Shown one piece after another: positions 22,391 to 33,640 of a stretch of 64,000 nucleotides of DNA; positions within the stretch are counted from its first letter, which is position 1; each line of letters begins with the position of its first letter. Source of the DNA: Undaria pinnatifida (Eukaryota; Sar; Phaeophyceae; Laminariales; Alariaceae). Below the pieces are notes generated by a model. It made no database searches. It was given only the letters and a program-made list of their open reading frames with translations, and was not told the DNA's origin. The translations under genes and the position numbers were made by a program. Location: assembly GCA_012845835.1 (NCBI GenBank), contig JABAKD010000007.1, forward strand, positions 14,077,842 to 14,141,841, given 5' to 3'.

Positions 22391-22788
22391 TGGGGAATTG
22401 TGGCCACCGGCGTACAGAACGTCCTGAAATATCTGGGACGGGAACGAACTCCTTACAAATCTACAGAAGAAGTTTTTTTTACGGTAATACCCGGGTAGGT
22501 ACCACGGGTACGGTTTGTATGTACCCTACAGAACACAACCTCAAAAAAATTCACCTACTACTTAATTCAGTTGTGTGAGGTCGACCAAACAAAGAAAAAC
22601 GTTTGTTATGATTAAAACTCAGGTTTGCAAGCTTTCTGCGATGATTTTTTTTCTTGTCATCTTATAATTTTATCGGTTGCGTTGGACTCGGGTAGGTTAT
22701 CTTCACACAAAATGATATACTAGGTACCAGGTATCAAATACTACTGACTTCTTATACCCAATCTAAGCCCCAACTTTTGATAGGGGAG

Positions 22789-22995
22789 CCGGTCGCCCCT
22801 GTGGCGTATCAGTTTATCCTCGAGCCAGGTATAGTGTAATATATACGTGGTAGTCTTCTTTGGGTGGCAATCGGAATATTTCGTTTCTCCAGGCGTGAGT
22901 AGTGAGACGTATTCACCGGCCTGGACCTGGCAAATCGTAGACTGACTCCCGATTTCACTTTCATTTGTTTCTGGTGGAGGCATGAAAGCAACTGA
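22789..22995 (+). mobile_element. Chimera: SINE A head joined to family C body
   Basis: The first ~45 bases are a SINE A head (A box TGGCGTATCAGT, then CTCGAGCCAGGTATAG). At about 22836 the sequence switches without a gap to family C (TGTAATATATACGTGGTAGT and onward to the GGTGGAGGCATGAA landmark near 22985). Confidence 0.75.
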
Positions 22996-23099
22996 GTTAA
23001 ATCGACACACGACGCGTATGAAAATACGTGGAAGTGTGGTGAGCTAAAGCTTTTTTTTTCCCCATCCGCTGGAGGATGAAAAATAAATAAATAAAAAAA

Positions 23100-23215
23100 G
23101 CATGAATTGCGTCATCTGTGATATATCTGTGTACCACGTTGGGTTGTGTGTGTGTTTTCCTGGGGTATTCCTCAGCTCCAGAGTGACTGAAGCCTGTCCT
23201 GTGACCACGGACTTG
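23100..23215 (+). mobile_element. Repeat family C, 3' half
   Basis: From GCATGAATTGCGTCATCTGT through the GTGTGTGTG stretch, the TCCTCAGCTCCAGAGTGACT landmark and TGACCACGGACTTGAT. The usual (AAC)n tail is missing, because the segment described at 23215-23327 follows directly. Confidence 0.75.
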
Positions 23216-23327
23216 ATACGGCGCCCAGGAATCTGCCAACATTGGCAGGAAGGAGAAGCCTGCCAACACCAAAAACGCCTGTCTACCTACTCTACAGAAC
23301 CAGATTTCAATTTGAAAAGACCACGAA
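23215..23327 (+). repeat. ~110-bp segment shared in inverted orientation with 29858-29970
   Basis: The segment translates as RRPGICQHWQEGEACQH, then QKRLSTYSTEPDFNLK. The other copy on the minus strand reads RRPGICQHWQEGKACQH, then HKRLCTCSIDPDFNLK. Most DNA differences leave the frame open. The Cys/His spacing might be part of a zinc-finger-like module, but this is uncertain. Each copy touches a family C 3' end, so the segment may be a transduced or co-mobilised exon. Confidence 0.6.
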
Positions 23328-23345
23328 GTACACCTGCCCGCACAC

Positions 23346-23739
23346 TCTGCCCGCAGAGCTAACACACGTAGCAGCACGTAGCAGCACGTAGCGGCGGACC
23401 CGCAGTGGTTAACCCCAAGGCATCTACGGTGCTGAGAACCGCCAGCAGCATGGAGGCTGCTGCAAGTGCTGCTGCCAGTCTTGCGAGCTCGGCTTTTCCT
23501 TGCCGCCTTGCGGGTCGGACGAAAGTGATGCATCGGTTTCCTCCTCGCTAGGCACGGCGTGGAGTGCAGTCTCGGATGAAAGACATGCACCCACGACCTC
23601 GCTAGACTTGACGTGGATTAACGAGGAGCCTATGGTGGTAGATGACCAGGCAGCTCCTTACAACGACAACTCAGCAGCAAGACGCAGATTCCCCGGCGCC
23701 GCTTATCAGAGGGCCGGCGGCACGATACTCTTAAAGTAG
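23346..23739 (+). CDS. Possible coding fragment, unknown protein
   Basis: The frame from about 23500 to the stop at 23739 reads as an acidic, serine-rich, low-repeat peptide (SDESDASVSSSLGTAWSAVS, then LTWINEEPMVVDDQAAPY). GC-rich sequence and an alanine-rich stretch in another frame precede it. It could be the last exon of a gene. No start, splice site or family can be fixed. Confidence 0.25.
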
Positions 23740-23749
23740 TACAGGACGT

Positions 23750-23850
23750 GAAAATGGCAAGCTGATACTTCTAGAAAGACAAGAAACCCGGGAGCTCAAG
23801 GCAGTACAGATGACACCCTCCCAAATAAGAAACCCGCAGCCCCAGCCAGG
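23750..23850 (+). repeat. Single copy of repeat family D
   Basis: Two landmarks, GGCAAGCTGATACTTCTAGA with AAGAAACCCGGGAGCTC, and ACACCCTCCCAAATAAGAAA about 60 bases on, match in order the three units at 28600-29460. Confidence 0.6.
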
Positions 23851-24395
23851 ATTCCTGTTTCTCGCTATCAAGTAAGTACCTGATACTTGTACAAGTAGGT
23901 GCCGTGCAGATAGATTATTCTAGGCACAATGCTGCTCATACCGCAGTAGTAGCAGAAATTAAATATTAATAGGAAAGAAAGGAAGAAACCGGAACAATTC
24001 TGGCCGAGGCTGAATTTCTTATTTGAGACAGGGTGAGTTCTACACACTATCTTCAGCACAGCGCCTCTCAATTATCTTCCTTTCCTGGTAAGGTACAAGT
24101 ACTCGTATGAGCCTTGCTTTCCTATTCATATCCCTGGGTGTTTTTTTACATTTATGTCGTGCACTGTTGTGCACTACTACTACTACTACAAGTAGTGTAG
24201 TGCTGTATCCCATAATGTGTACAACGGCAAGCATCACCAACCAGCCGCAAGCCGCAACATATTGTTTTTTTCATGCGTTTGCGATACAAATGTTCACCTA
24301 AAGTATAAATACCAACACTTACCATTATAGTGGACAAAAAATAGGACACTTCCCAATATAAAATCACCCATGGAGTATATTACGAGTACCAACAA
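23851..24395. other. Unassigned sequence
   Basis: Contains a small degenerate (ACT)n near 24176-24190 and palindromic GTACCTGATACTTGTACAAG-like sequence. No gene or known repeat is recognised. Confidence 0.35.
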
Positions 24396-24465
24396 CGCAG
24401 CTTGCAAAGATGAGTATTGACCTGAAATTCGTCGAACTCACGGCTGACGTCCTTGAAAATTAGTT
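24396..24465 (+). repeat. Motif E, divergent subtype
   Basis: Begins GCTTGCAAAGATGAGTATTG and continues CGTCGAACTCACGGCTGACG. A near-identical copy is inside the rearranged SINE at 30050-30115. Both are relatives of the terminal motif of element family G. Confidence 0.7.
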
Positions 24466-25369
24466 ATAAAATGTTGTCGTTGCTATACAACGCGTTTCTT
24501 TGTGCGTTGAACTCCTTGGTGTGTATCGAATGGATGAAGTAGGGCTTTCGGTGACAATATTCGACTGGGAAGCGATGCGGGTGGTTCCGCTAAAATAGAC
24601 GACACGAACACCACAAATAACAGGACCGACGTAACTCTAGTTCAACCAAATGATTGGCGATGCTTCTGAAAAATTCTTCTTCCAATACAGACACTTTTGT
24701 GTGGTGTATGTCTTGGCACTGAATCGTTCTTGCCGCCCGGCGACATCCAGCACCCCCCATCATGCCAGGCGAAGGAAAAGAAATATCAGGGGGGTGGGGA
24801 ATAGGTACGAGTAGGGACCAGGTAACCCCCCCCCCCCCTTCTTCTTTCCCTCTCCCCAGGGATGGATAAAAAGGAAAACATGGGAAAGGGAAAACTAAAC
24901 AAAAAGGGACCACAATTTTGTTGACAACGGTGGTAGTATCGCTGTTGCCCCTCCCCCAGAGATGAAACAGACAATCAAACCCAGGGCCACACAAAACGAA
25001 ACGGCCGGCTCGCAAGCGAAGTAAAAACTTAAACTCGTACGATATTGATTCTTCGTGAATTAACAAAAGGCAAATTTGACCCGACACTGCAGACGCTAAC
25101 CTACCACACCAAGATGGGCCCGAGTGCACTTTTCACATTCACACCATGACCACCACCGCTTCCCGTCTGATCTAGTTTTTTCCCAGTTCTGCAGGCCTTG
25201 GGCCGGTGCTTTTCTGGCGGCACAGTGCGTTGGGGCCGCCCCTCCCTCCCACGCGGGGCAGGGTGAGCCTCCTGGTACGCGCCTTCTTGCCGACTGTGGC
25301 CGCGGTGAAAGAAAATCTGAGGGCCCCGGAATGGGCCCTTGGGCTTCTTGGGCGTCTGTTGGCGGCGCC
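24466..25369. other. Unassigned sequence
   Basis: Contains a C11 run at 24827-24837. On the minus strand, 25100-25370 may hold the 3' end of the spliced gene to the right, but reading frames are inconclusive. Confidence 0.35.
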
Positions 25370-28300
25370 AAACTACCCTGCCTCGTACCCGCCGCCGCCA
25401 AAATCGAACATCTTTGCAGCTGACGCCGACACGCCTGCACCTGCCGCTGCGCCCCCCCCTTCGCTGCCGCCACGAACGCCAACAATACCTGCCCCATACC
25501 AACTCCGCGAAACAGCAGGGGAAACAGCGCTACCGACAACACCCGCAATCATCGCGCCCCCGTCAGCTTCCTGCAACCTAGCACGCAATGCAGTATGTCG
25601 TTGACAAATAGAGATAATCGTATTCCTAACGTTGGCGTGCCCTTTGATTTGATCATAGCGATTCTGAAGTTGTTGGGAGGTCGACAAGATCAACCGGCCC
25701 CTCACCCCGAGCATCAGGTCCCACAATCTCTGAGAAAGGTCGCTTCTTTCACCAGTGTCTGCCACGTCGAGAGCAGAGACCCACCCAGGAAACATCGGGC
25801 TATCCGGTGACCAGCTGGCCGTGTCGCTTTAGATAATCTCAAACTCAAACTGTTCGTAGCACGCTCCAATCTACTTCGGCAGTCCGCGGTTCTTCGCAGC
25901 CATCTAAATGTCCCAGCGATAATTGAACTCCAGCAGATCGAGTGGGTCCAGCGCAGGAGAAGCGCAATAGTAGCCTGCGGAGGTAACGATGAAAACCCTT
26001 GAAAAAAGGACAAACAGTTACAGCAGGCGGAAAACATATTGGACAGGTGTACGTCAGGTCCATCATAACACGAATTACCTGGTTGACCACCAAGCCGAAG
26101 AAAAAACTCAACATGTTACAAACACTGCAACAAACGAGACCGTGCGGTATACTTGACGGCAAATACTATGAGCATCGGGTTACGCCGTGAGGCCAATGTT
26201 ATGGGTGGAAATGGTTGCTGTACCTGCTAGTGATAGGAAAGTCACGAGAAACACACACACCAAGCCCCTGTACTGCTGGAATCTCTGACACAGCGACGAG
26301 TGGTGATCCCCGCTTTACTTTTCCCTGTTGCGTAGTACAGCGGCACGCCGTCAGGCTTGCTTAGACAACCAGCTTCGATGTGCTTGCGGAGCAGCTTCAC
26401 GACTTCCAGTGCTTTCGGGCGCAGGAGAATTTATCCCGATTTCGCATCGATCACGTCGCAGAACCGATCAATCACTGAATCAAAGCGAGTCAACAATCGT
26501 GTACGCTCGGGCGCCAACCGCCGACAATTCCGCAAGAAACACAGTTCATCTCTATCTCTGTCTACTCTGCCACCTATTCCGACGGCATTTTTGCGCTTGA
26601 AGAGCACTTCTACCTGCAGTTGGAAGCAAGATCGGCAGGAGCGTAATGGTCACGACACATGACCCAGTACAGGCATTGTTTTCGACGACAGCTAAAGTCT
26701 CCCCATATCACTGATCCGCACAACGACACAAGTGACGTCAAAACCAATTGCCTCCTTGATGTCTTCCAGATTAACGATATAGCAAGAATCTCTCAACCAA
26801 GCCATGGAGGGCTTGAAGGCGCCGTGACTCTTCTTCACCAGGCGCGAGATACGTGGAAGCGCGTGGAAGGTATCCAGGCGACCCTTGAGCATGTTTGGGC
26901 CACCCCCCTGATGCAGTTGGGTAACAACCAACATGAATTGAGAACATTCGAACAGAAAAAAATCGTATACAAAGCGCACGTTGACGCCGAGCAGATTTCA
27001 AAAACAAACAACACATATCTGCCACCTCTGCAGCACTCACGTCGTCCTGGTAAACATTGCCACCGATCTCGTCTCCGCCTCTTAGGTCGCAAGCGCGGTC
27101 GTGACCAGCATCAAAGTCATACCCGTCGCCACCGTCCTTTTCGCCCTCGTCCGAGTCCGTATCATCTAGAAAAAAAAACAAAACGAAAAAGTTTGGTTTG
27201 TTGGGCGAATACAAACGTCAGCAAGAGAATGAGGAACGCCAATGCGGGCAGGGCGTCAGACAAATCAGCTCAATTTTTTCCAAGGACGGTGTAAGGCCTT
27301 ACCTAGCGAGCCCACCACGTGGCAAGGTGCTTCGGTGGCGAACAAGTCGGGGTCATCGTTGTAAGCAGCACTTGCATTCGGGTTTGGCGACGGTGCTGGT
27401 GTCGCAGGGGGGGGTGTCCAATCGGCCGCAAGGCGAACATGGGTAACGTCCCACAGAACAAGCCTGTCACCGCCGCCGCCGCAGATTTCCTTCATCGTCA
27501 CACGACCCACACCCGCGGAGGAAGGTGCCTCCTTGTGTGCTGCGTACGTAGCAGGCTTGACCGCGTCGCTCACTTTGACTACGACCTTCTTCTGGCCGCC
27601 AGGTTGACGTCATCGAGGACGCCACCGAAGCAAAGATCCAGCGGTAGTCTCATGGCCCTGTACGTTCCCAACGCCAACACAACTGGCATGGTTGTTGCTG
27701 TGGAGTCGCACCTAGAGTTCCATCGCAAAATAGACCAGGTTTGGGGGGTGATAACAGGTTTAGTCGCTTGTGATGCGGATGTGCCGTGCATGTTGTTGGT
27801 TTAGATAATGCGAGAAATAAGGTCTCGATGAATGTGGTACAGAACATCCCAATCGCATCTGTGTTCCCGGCGGCAAAATGGTCGGAACCGGGCCGCGCAT
27901 GGGATCCTTCAATGCCTTGATCTCCTCGTAAACGAGAACGGACGCGTAATCATCCAAGCAGGCATACTCTACCCGAGACGGCACCGTAAGGATTTTAAAA
28001 GGCAGGCATCATTAACATTCCACATACCAGCAGATTCAAGAGCATGGCGCCAACAATCTAGCTGGCAACAAGAAACGTTCGATAACCTACAACGAGCGTG
28101 AATAGGACGCGCGCACAGCTAACTAGAGTAGTATCACCAGTTGGGCGTTGAGGGGAGAACTCCAGCGAGACAAGGGGAAGATCGGGTCTGTGGGCACCTC
28201 TTTCCCAACCAGACTAGACACTATACCCGCCAGCGAAAGAGATGGCGTCTGCACCCAACAAGCTTTCGCGTGAGTCAGCGCGCCCACAGTGTTCGCGGCT

Positions 28301-28389
28301 TTGACCTCATCCAAATACGTCGCGTCTGACTTAGTGTTGACGCCAAGTCTACCATCATGTCCGGGTACCAAATCACGCTGGTTTTTCAC
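25370..28389 (-). pseudogene. Spliced, decayed transposase-derived gene (putative DDE type)
   Basis: Protein-like blocks in order on the minus strand:
- 28389-28138: KNQRDLVPGHDGRLGVNTKS, preceded by acceptor TTTCCAAAG.
- About 27985-27860: VPSRVEYACLDDYASVLVYE.
- About 27740-27600: PVVLALGTYRAMRLPLDLCF.
- About 27590-27303: VVVKVSDAVKPATYAAHK, with donor GTAAGG.
- 27165-27041: acidic, DDTDSDEGEKDGGDGYDFD, with strong acceptor TTTTTTTTTCTAG and donor GTGAGT.
- 26907-26690: NMLKGRLDTFHALPRISRLV.
- About 26420-26270: LLRKHIEAGCLSKPDGVPLY.
- About 26010-25850: GFHRYLRRLLL, then EFNYRWDI.
- About 25815-25370: PGWVSALDVADTGERSDLSQ.
In-frame stops at 25906-25904 and 25873-25871 and a frame change show decay. 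The GFH-YLR and FNYRW region resembles the last catalytic segment of DDE transposases; the expected Glu before GFH is Lys. The family name is inference. Confidence 0.5.
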
Positions 28390-28600
28390 CTTTGGAAACG
28401 CAAGCGAGAATTTTCGATTTGAATACGCCTTGTGCCAGCTGCGAACTGCCGAACCAAGAAAACACGACTGCCGCAATTGTACCAGGTGCCAGTTATCATG
28501 TACCAGTCATCATATGCTCAGAGCTATACATCACGTGTACGAGTGTAGAAGCTACGACAGCAAACAAGCTTCAGCAGAAGTAATAGTTTCAAAATAGATG
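28390..28600. other. Unassigned sequence upstream of the spliced pseudogene
   Basis: Would be intron or upstream exon of the minus-strand gene. The frame continues open for some 25 codons, but no start or splice donor is evident. Confidence 0.3.
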
Positions 28601-29460
28601 GCGTAATTAGCCAGGCTGTTATTTACACGAAAATAAGAAACTCGGGATACTTTGTACTGAAGTTAACGTACAATAAGGTAGAGTGCACCCTCTCCCAAAT
28701 AAGAAATCCAGCCTAGGTCGCTATTTTATGTGCCTGGTATCTTTTAGGTGTCCTGTACTACTGCATCTGGTATCTGGCATGCAATTAATCAGAGGCCAGG
28801 TATGGTATTTACTTCGTACCAGGTACCAGGTATCGCATGCTCAGAGCTATGATACCTGGTACCAGGTAGATTCGCGTACAACCAGCAGCGCACAAGCAGC
28901 AAGAGCAGTAGCCTACAATGACCTGGTACGACTCGTACCTCGTATCAAAATAACATTGCCGAAGACAAACTGCTGGTGTACAGCAGTACAGAAAACGAAA
29001 AAATAAACCTGGTAGTAAGAAAGCCAGGGTGATATTTAGCTACCGGAGTAAGAACCTCGGGAGTCAATATACCTTTATGTGACCACGGACTCTAGATTTT
29101 TGACAAGAGTTAATGTGAGAAAAAAAAAAAACATACTGAAGTTACCTGTAAGAACAAACCCTCTGCCAAATACGAAAGCCAACCTACTGCTGTAGGTCAG
29201 TATTTCCGTGCCTTACGATATACAGCGGTACTACAGCAGTACAAGACACCTACCTGTAATATTAAAGGTGCAGTAATAAAAAAGCCAAGTTGATATTTTA
29301 AGGAAAAAAAGAAGCTCGGGAGCTGTTATACCCGAAGTCAGTGTAGAACGTACCCCCTCATAAATAAGAAAGCCAGCTTGCCGCAGGTACCAGGTAAGTA
29401 TGTTTCTTATCTGGTGTCCTGTAGTCTACTGCTTCAGCTTTACCATGGTACCAGATACTG
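28600..29460. repeat. Repeat family D, degenerate array of three units
   Basis: Units start near 28605, 29020 and 29281 with AGCCAGG-TGATATTT, then AAGAA-CTCGGGAG, then 65-140 bases later ACCCTC-CAAATAAGAAAGCC. Unit spacing is irregular (415 and 261 bp). The palindromic ACCTGGTACCAGGT motif is scattered through (28755-28870, 29385). No protein-like frame is present. A fourth, isolated unit lies at 23750-23850. Confidence 0.65.
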
Positions 29461-29829
29461 CTGTGTAAGATTCGTCCGTACAGCAGCAGGTAACAAACAG
29501 AAGTCTACGAAAGAACCACTCACATCCGGCCTTGTGTAGCGTAGGTAGAGGGCTGTAAGGAAACACCCCCACCCGATTGCTTTTTTCTTGACGTGCTGGC
29601 TTTGACAGAATAGTGCTCGTGATGTCGATGAGTGCCCTGCTGTCAAAGTAGATGAAGTTGCACCTTGTTGTGGTTCGCTCTCCCGAGCGGATCCATCACC
29701 GCTGCCTCCACCGCTACTTCCATCGCTACCTCCACCGTCACGATCTCCGCCGGTGCTGCTTCCAATGCCCCCACCGCTGCCTCCGCCATCAATACCCACC
29801 TCGTCGCATCGACAGATGGCAGGCTCCAA
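29440..29829 (-). CDS. Possible exon, Gly/Ser-rich, unknown
   Basis: Open frame of 129 codons with a low-complexity GGGSGGGIGSSTGGDRDGGG part, then an ordinary stretch. It lies just downstream, on the same strand, of the QHWQEG segment (29970-29858). The two could be exons of one decayed gene, but no convincing splice sites join them. Confidence 0.2.
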   Translation of the reverse strand: MEPAICRCDEVGIDGGGSGGGIGSSTGGDRDGGGSDGSSGGGSGDGSARESEPQQGATSSTLTAGHSSTSRALFCQSQHVKKKAIGWGCFLTALYLRYTRPDVSGSFVDFCLLPAAVRTNLTQQYLVPW

Positions 29830-29857
29830 GAAACGAAACTAGTCACGTACTTCGTGG

Positions 29858-29970
29858 TCTTTTTCAAATTGAAATCTGGGTCTATAGAGCAGGTACACAG
29901 GCGTTTATGGTGTTGGCAGGCTTTTCCTTCCTGCCAATGTTGGCAGATTCCCGGGCGCCGGACTTGATAA
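29858..29970 (-). repeat. Second copy of the shared QHWQEG segment
   Basis: Inverted match to 23215-23327. In the plus direction it is followed at once by a family C tail (GGACTTGATAATGCGAGAAC and AAC repeats). Confidence 0.6.
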
Positions 29971-29996
29971 TGCGAGAACAACAACAACAACAATGA
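29971..29996 (+). mobile_element. Family C (AAC)n tail remnant
   Basis: TGATAATGCGAGAACAACAA and further AAC units, directly abutting the SINE A copy that follows. Confidence 0.6.
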
Positions 29997-30430
29997 CAAG
30001 GTCAGTTTCGTGGGTTCGAATCCCCGCGAGTGCATACTCGGAAAAACGCAGCTTTCAAAGATGAGTATTGACCCGAAATTCGTCGAACTCACGGCTGACG
30101 TCCTTGAAATATTTTCAAAAATTCGTGGACTTTTTCTTGTACACAAGTTGTGACTTTTTTGCGGAAAGCGCGAGAGCGTGAGTTTTCTTTTTTTTTTTTT
30201 TTTTTTAGCACACTTTTACTTTCCAGCTTCTGGACAAGCCGTGGTCACAGGTGTCATCCCTTCTCCTCCCTGGTTCAAGCAACACTCGATGAAAAATCGA
30301 CGAGTCAGTGGGATTGCTGAACCCTATGCGCGATAAAAGTTGAATTCAAGAACCAGGGGGAAGAAGTGACGACACCTGTGACCACGGCTTGTCCAGAAGC
30401 TGAAAAGTAGAAGTGTGCAAAATGAATAAA
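29997..30430 (+). mobile_element. SINE family A, rearranged copy with two internal inserts
   Basis: The head starts late, at the B box (GGTTCGAATCC). After the CATACTCG landmark a motif-E segment (30050-30115) interrupts it. The body then resumes to AAGCGCGAGAGCGTGAG. At 30185-30265 an inverted SINE tail is inserted (poly-T, then TCCAGCTTCTGGACAAGCCG). Then the body continues from AGCAACACTCGATGAAAAAT to a normal tail ending near 30430. So both orientations of the same tail lie within 170 bp. Confidence 0.75.
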
Positions 30431-31857
30431 AAAAGGTACTCATGAGCACAACGGTCTGGTCTGGTCCCTTCCTTCTTGTGTGTTGGGAACCTCGGTTTGG
30501 ATTCTTTGCATATTTTTTTTTTTCAGTTTTCTCGGACTCCATCCAGTTTGCGTGGGAAAAAATACCGATTTTTTTTTTTTTGTTTATCATGTGATAATAC
30601 AGGTCGGTTGCTGGTACAGCAGTTGGGGTCTACCTGTATTGTAAAGGTAGTGCCATGTTATTAAATTCCTTTTCTTGTTCAATTATATTCATGCTTCTTT
30701 GGAAGTGCATGGGAGGGAGGACTTGGACCTTGCGGCGCAGGAGGGGGCAGGGCCAGGAAAACAGGGTGTGTGGTACATCTAGTGCGCGTAGTTTATGATT
30801 GTCGCAAACATCTTTTTTTCACGATTTCACCTGTGGATGTGAAATTTCATCATGTTTATGTTTTTCGACACTCACGCTACATTGTCAGATGGCAAGAAAA
30901 ATATTTTCATAATTATCAATTATTTACTTTGTTGGCGAAATCAATTACCAGTAGCAAATATTATATTTTTGTAATATAATATTTGAAAACAGCAGGAGTA
31001 CCACACTCTTTCAATAGTCCTTGTGTTCTGAATCTATAGAGGCGATTTATGAGGCTGGAACAGATGAGCACTATTCGGACCCGCGTATTCACAAACATAT
31101 GTCTGCGGCATGTGCCTGGTGCCAAATTGGGAAATTTGACACGATGACACGACGATACGCCGTGTACACGATACGACACGAATATCGCGCGGACGAGCGA
31201 TGATACGGGCGGTATTTTGAGAATGTAGATAATTGGTTTCATTCCAATCATCCGAGCAACACCGAACAAAGCTACTAGAAACACGTCTCTCAGCACCAAC
31301 ACTACCCCAGCCTTCGCTCGGCCTAAGGAACCCACACGGCTCGCAGCCCTCCATCAGCGGCGTGAGAACGCAACGACGCCTTTCGCCGACCGACCAACGG
31401 TAAGCCTGTGATATCTTTTTCTTTGTTGGCACAGTTTGCCCACCGTATAGTTCCAGCTTTGTGGGAGCCCATGAGCAGGTACCACTACTGGTATATTCGA
31501 GGCAAAATCTGAGAGTTCGGTCCGTTTCAAACAAGTAGCAAAATGATAACGCGTTATGGCCCGCGCGTGTCCTTCAAATCCCAGTACTTGGGATTCCCAC
31601 TCGGACGCAAACGTCATCCCCAGCTGACGATTCCACCTGGTTTTACACACATGTACCACCCCCTGTCGAGTCGTGCAGCATTTTCTCTGCCATCAGTAAT
31701 TTGTGTCGTAGGTGTTCTGCGCAATGCTGTTCGGTAAACCGATCAAGTTCGTTGTACGCGGTTGGTCAGTAAACGCACGATTTACGCAGTTGTAGCTGCA
31801 GTTATCGTACCAAAAATACGACGTTAACTGATCTGGAACCAGTACTGTAATGTGAAG

Positions 31858-31860
<3 letters not shown>
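30431..31860. other. Unassigned sequence
   Basis: No gene or shared repeat is recognised. Short T runs lie at 30517 and 30571. AT-rich sequence with several TAAT/ATTA motifs occupies 30840-31000. Confidence 0.35.
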
Positions 31861-31889
<29 letters not shown>

Positions 31890-31932
31890 TCTTCACATTA
31901 AACCGTTCTTCTACTCGTCGACATCCAGCACA
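31861..31932 (-). mobile_element. 3' end fragment of the RTE-like LINE with (GT)n tail
   Basis: The (TG)14 tract at 31861-31889 is followed by TTCTTCACATTAAACCGTTC and CTACTCGTCGACATCCAGCA. In reverse complement this is exactly the 3' terminus of the LINE at 37945-38020. It is an extremely 5'-truncated insertion. Confidence 0.85.
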
Positions 31933-33640
31933 TAGTCTAGTCTAGTCTAGAGAGGAAAATAAGAAAACGCGTGGAATAGCAGTGCATTTGTGGTTCAGAA
32001 ATGTTTTTTCCCACCTCGTTTGCCAGTGTGTGCGTCTCACAGCGCACAAATTAAAAAGAGTAGTAGTTACAGCTCGTGGCCGCAGCTTGTTTTCGTCAGC
32101 TGCTCTTTTATTTATTTTGTGGGGGCAAATTCGGGACACAAAACAAGATATGCATCGTGCGTGGGCGTTTCGTTGTGTCCTAGAATGACAATACAATACC
32201 CCATGCCACGCACCCGTTGTTGTAACGAAACGACATGTCGTATGATAATGATGATGATGATGATGATCAACGCACACCGGAGGTCATGGTTTCGTCCTCG
32301 CTAAGAATTGGGCAAGATTTTCATCACAGACCATGAACCTTAGACTATGTGACGGAAACGCTGCTGACTGAACCTAGAGTTTAATCCAATCCAATCAGTC
32401 GAAACACCGTTCACTCTGGCAGTCTACTAGTGTAAACTGGAAACGACACGACTATTAGTGAAGTTTGCGATTGGGTTCAAAATCCCGTGTCGGTCGTATG
32501 GGATAGATACATGACTTTTTTCGCGAGCATCAACATGAAATGCAGTAGACGTCAGCGTAGTTTAGGATAAATTTCATGCCTGACCACCAGGCAAGCAACG
32601 GCTGATGTGTTCTCGTGTCGAGAGCGTTAGGATTAGGCCTTACCTATCCCGAACCCGAACAATGGAGGTACCTGCTGGAGTTACGAGGATGCAAGAAAAG
32701 CCTGCTTGGTGACCTTCTGAGTAACGATTGTAGAGCAAGCAAGGGAAACAAGAGTGCGAGAACGATAGATGGGATTTAGCTAAAACACATATGAACAAGA
32801 ATTCGGTCTTTGTTTTTTCCATCACTTTTTTGACTCTCGACATTCCTTGGATGTTCACAAGCAGACTCTCTTGTTCACAGCGCTGTGTTGGACACGTGCA
32901 AAGCCATATGCCGTGTGCTAATTATCCCAGCAGTAGTAGTTCGTTGTGATTTGGTTGTCGTTCTGGTCTTCGTCTTTACATTTTGCTTTTCATATTTGTC
33001 TCCTTTTCTGTCCTTCATTGTTCACGTTTTCGTTGTGCTCGCTGCTGCTTAGTGTGCAGGGCTGCTGGTGTATGCTGTTTTGCCCGAGTTCTAATTTCGG
33101 TTGGCGTCGTTGCATAACATGACACGTTAAAAGGATTAGGCCATGTCGTCTGGAGGCGTTTATGTCGAAAAAACCCTTGCCGTTACCCCAACGACAAACG
33201 CGGGTGAAAATTTTACCAATCGATTCGGAAGCCGATCCCCAGTTCGTGGGAAACTACCGAACATCCTGATCACATTACAATACCTCTCAATTACAATGTG
33301 GATATCTATTTCTTACACCAATACTTGTTTGTGGCCACAGAACTGGGATATCTTAAAGGAATCGACACGGATGTTGGTATTGTTTGATGTAAATGGGCTG
33401 CACAGTAGCACTGATTAGTTGATTAGTTGGACTTGGTGCACCTTCTTCGTCTCTTGTGGTTTAGGTAGGAAAACGTTGTATTCACGGCCGAATGTTGATC
33501 TGATCCTGGCTCTACGGATCTGCCTACGGTTCTACCAGCACATATTTTTAAAGGCTCCTCCAGAAACGTTGTGGACAATGTAATGGTAGCGCGAGACCAC
33601 AACAAAATGAAAACGACTTATACATTTTTTGTCCTCTAAA
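31933..33640. other. Unassigned sequence with two short tandem repeats
   Basis: (AGTCT)n at about 31933-31952 and (ATG)n at about 32243-32268. Open frames are short and unconvincing. No shared repeat is seen. Confidence 0.4.
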
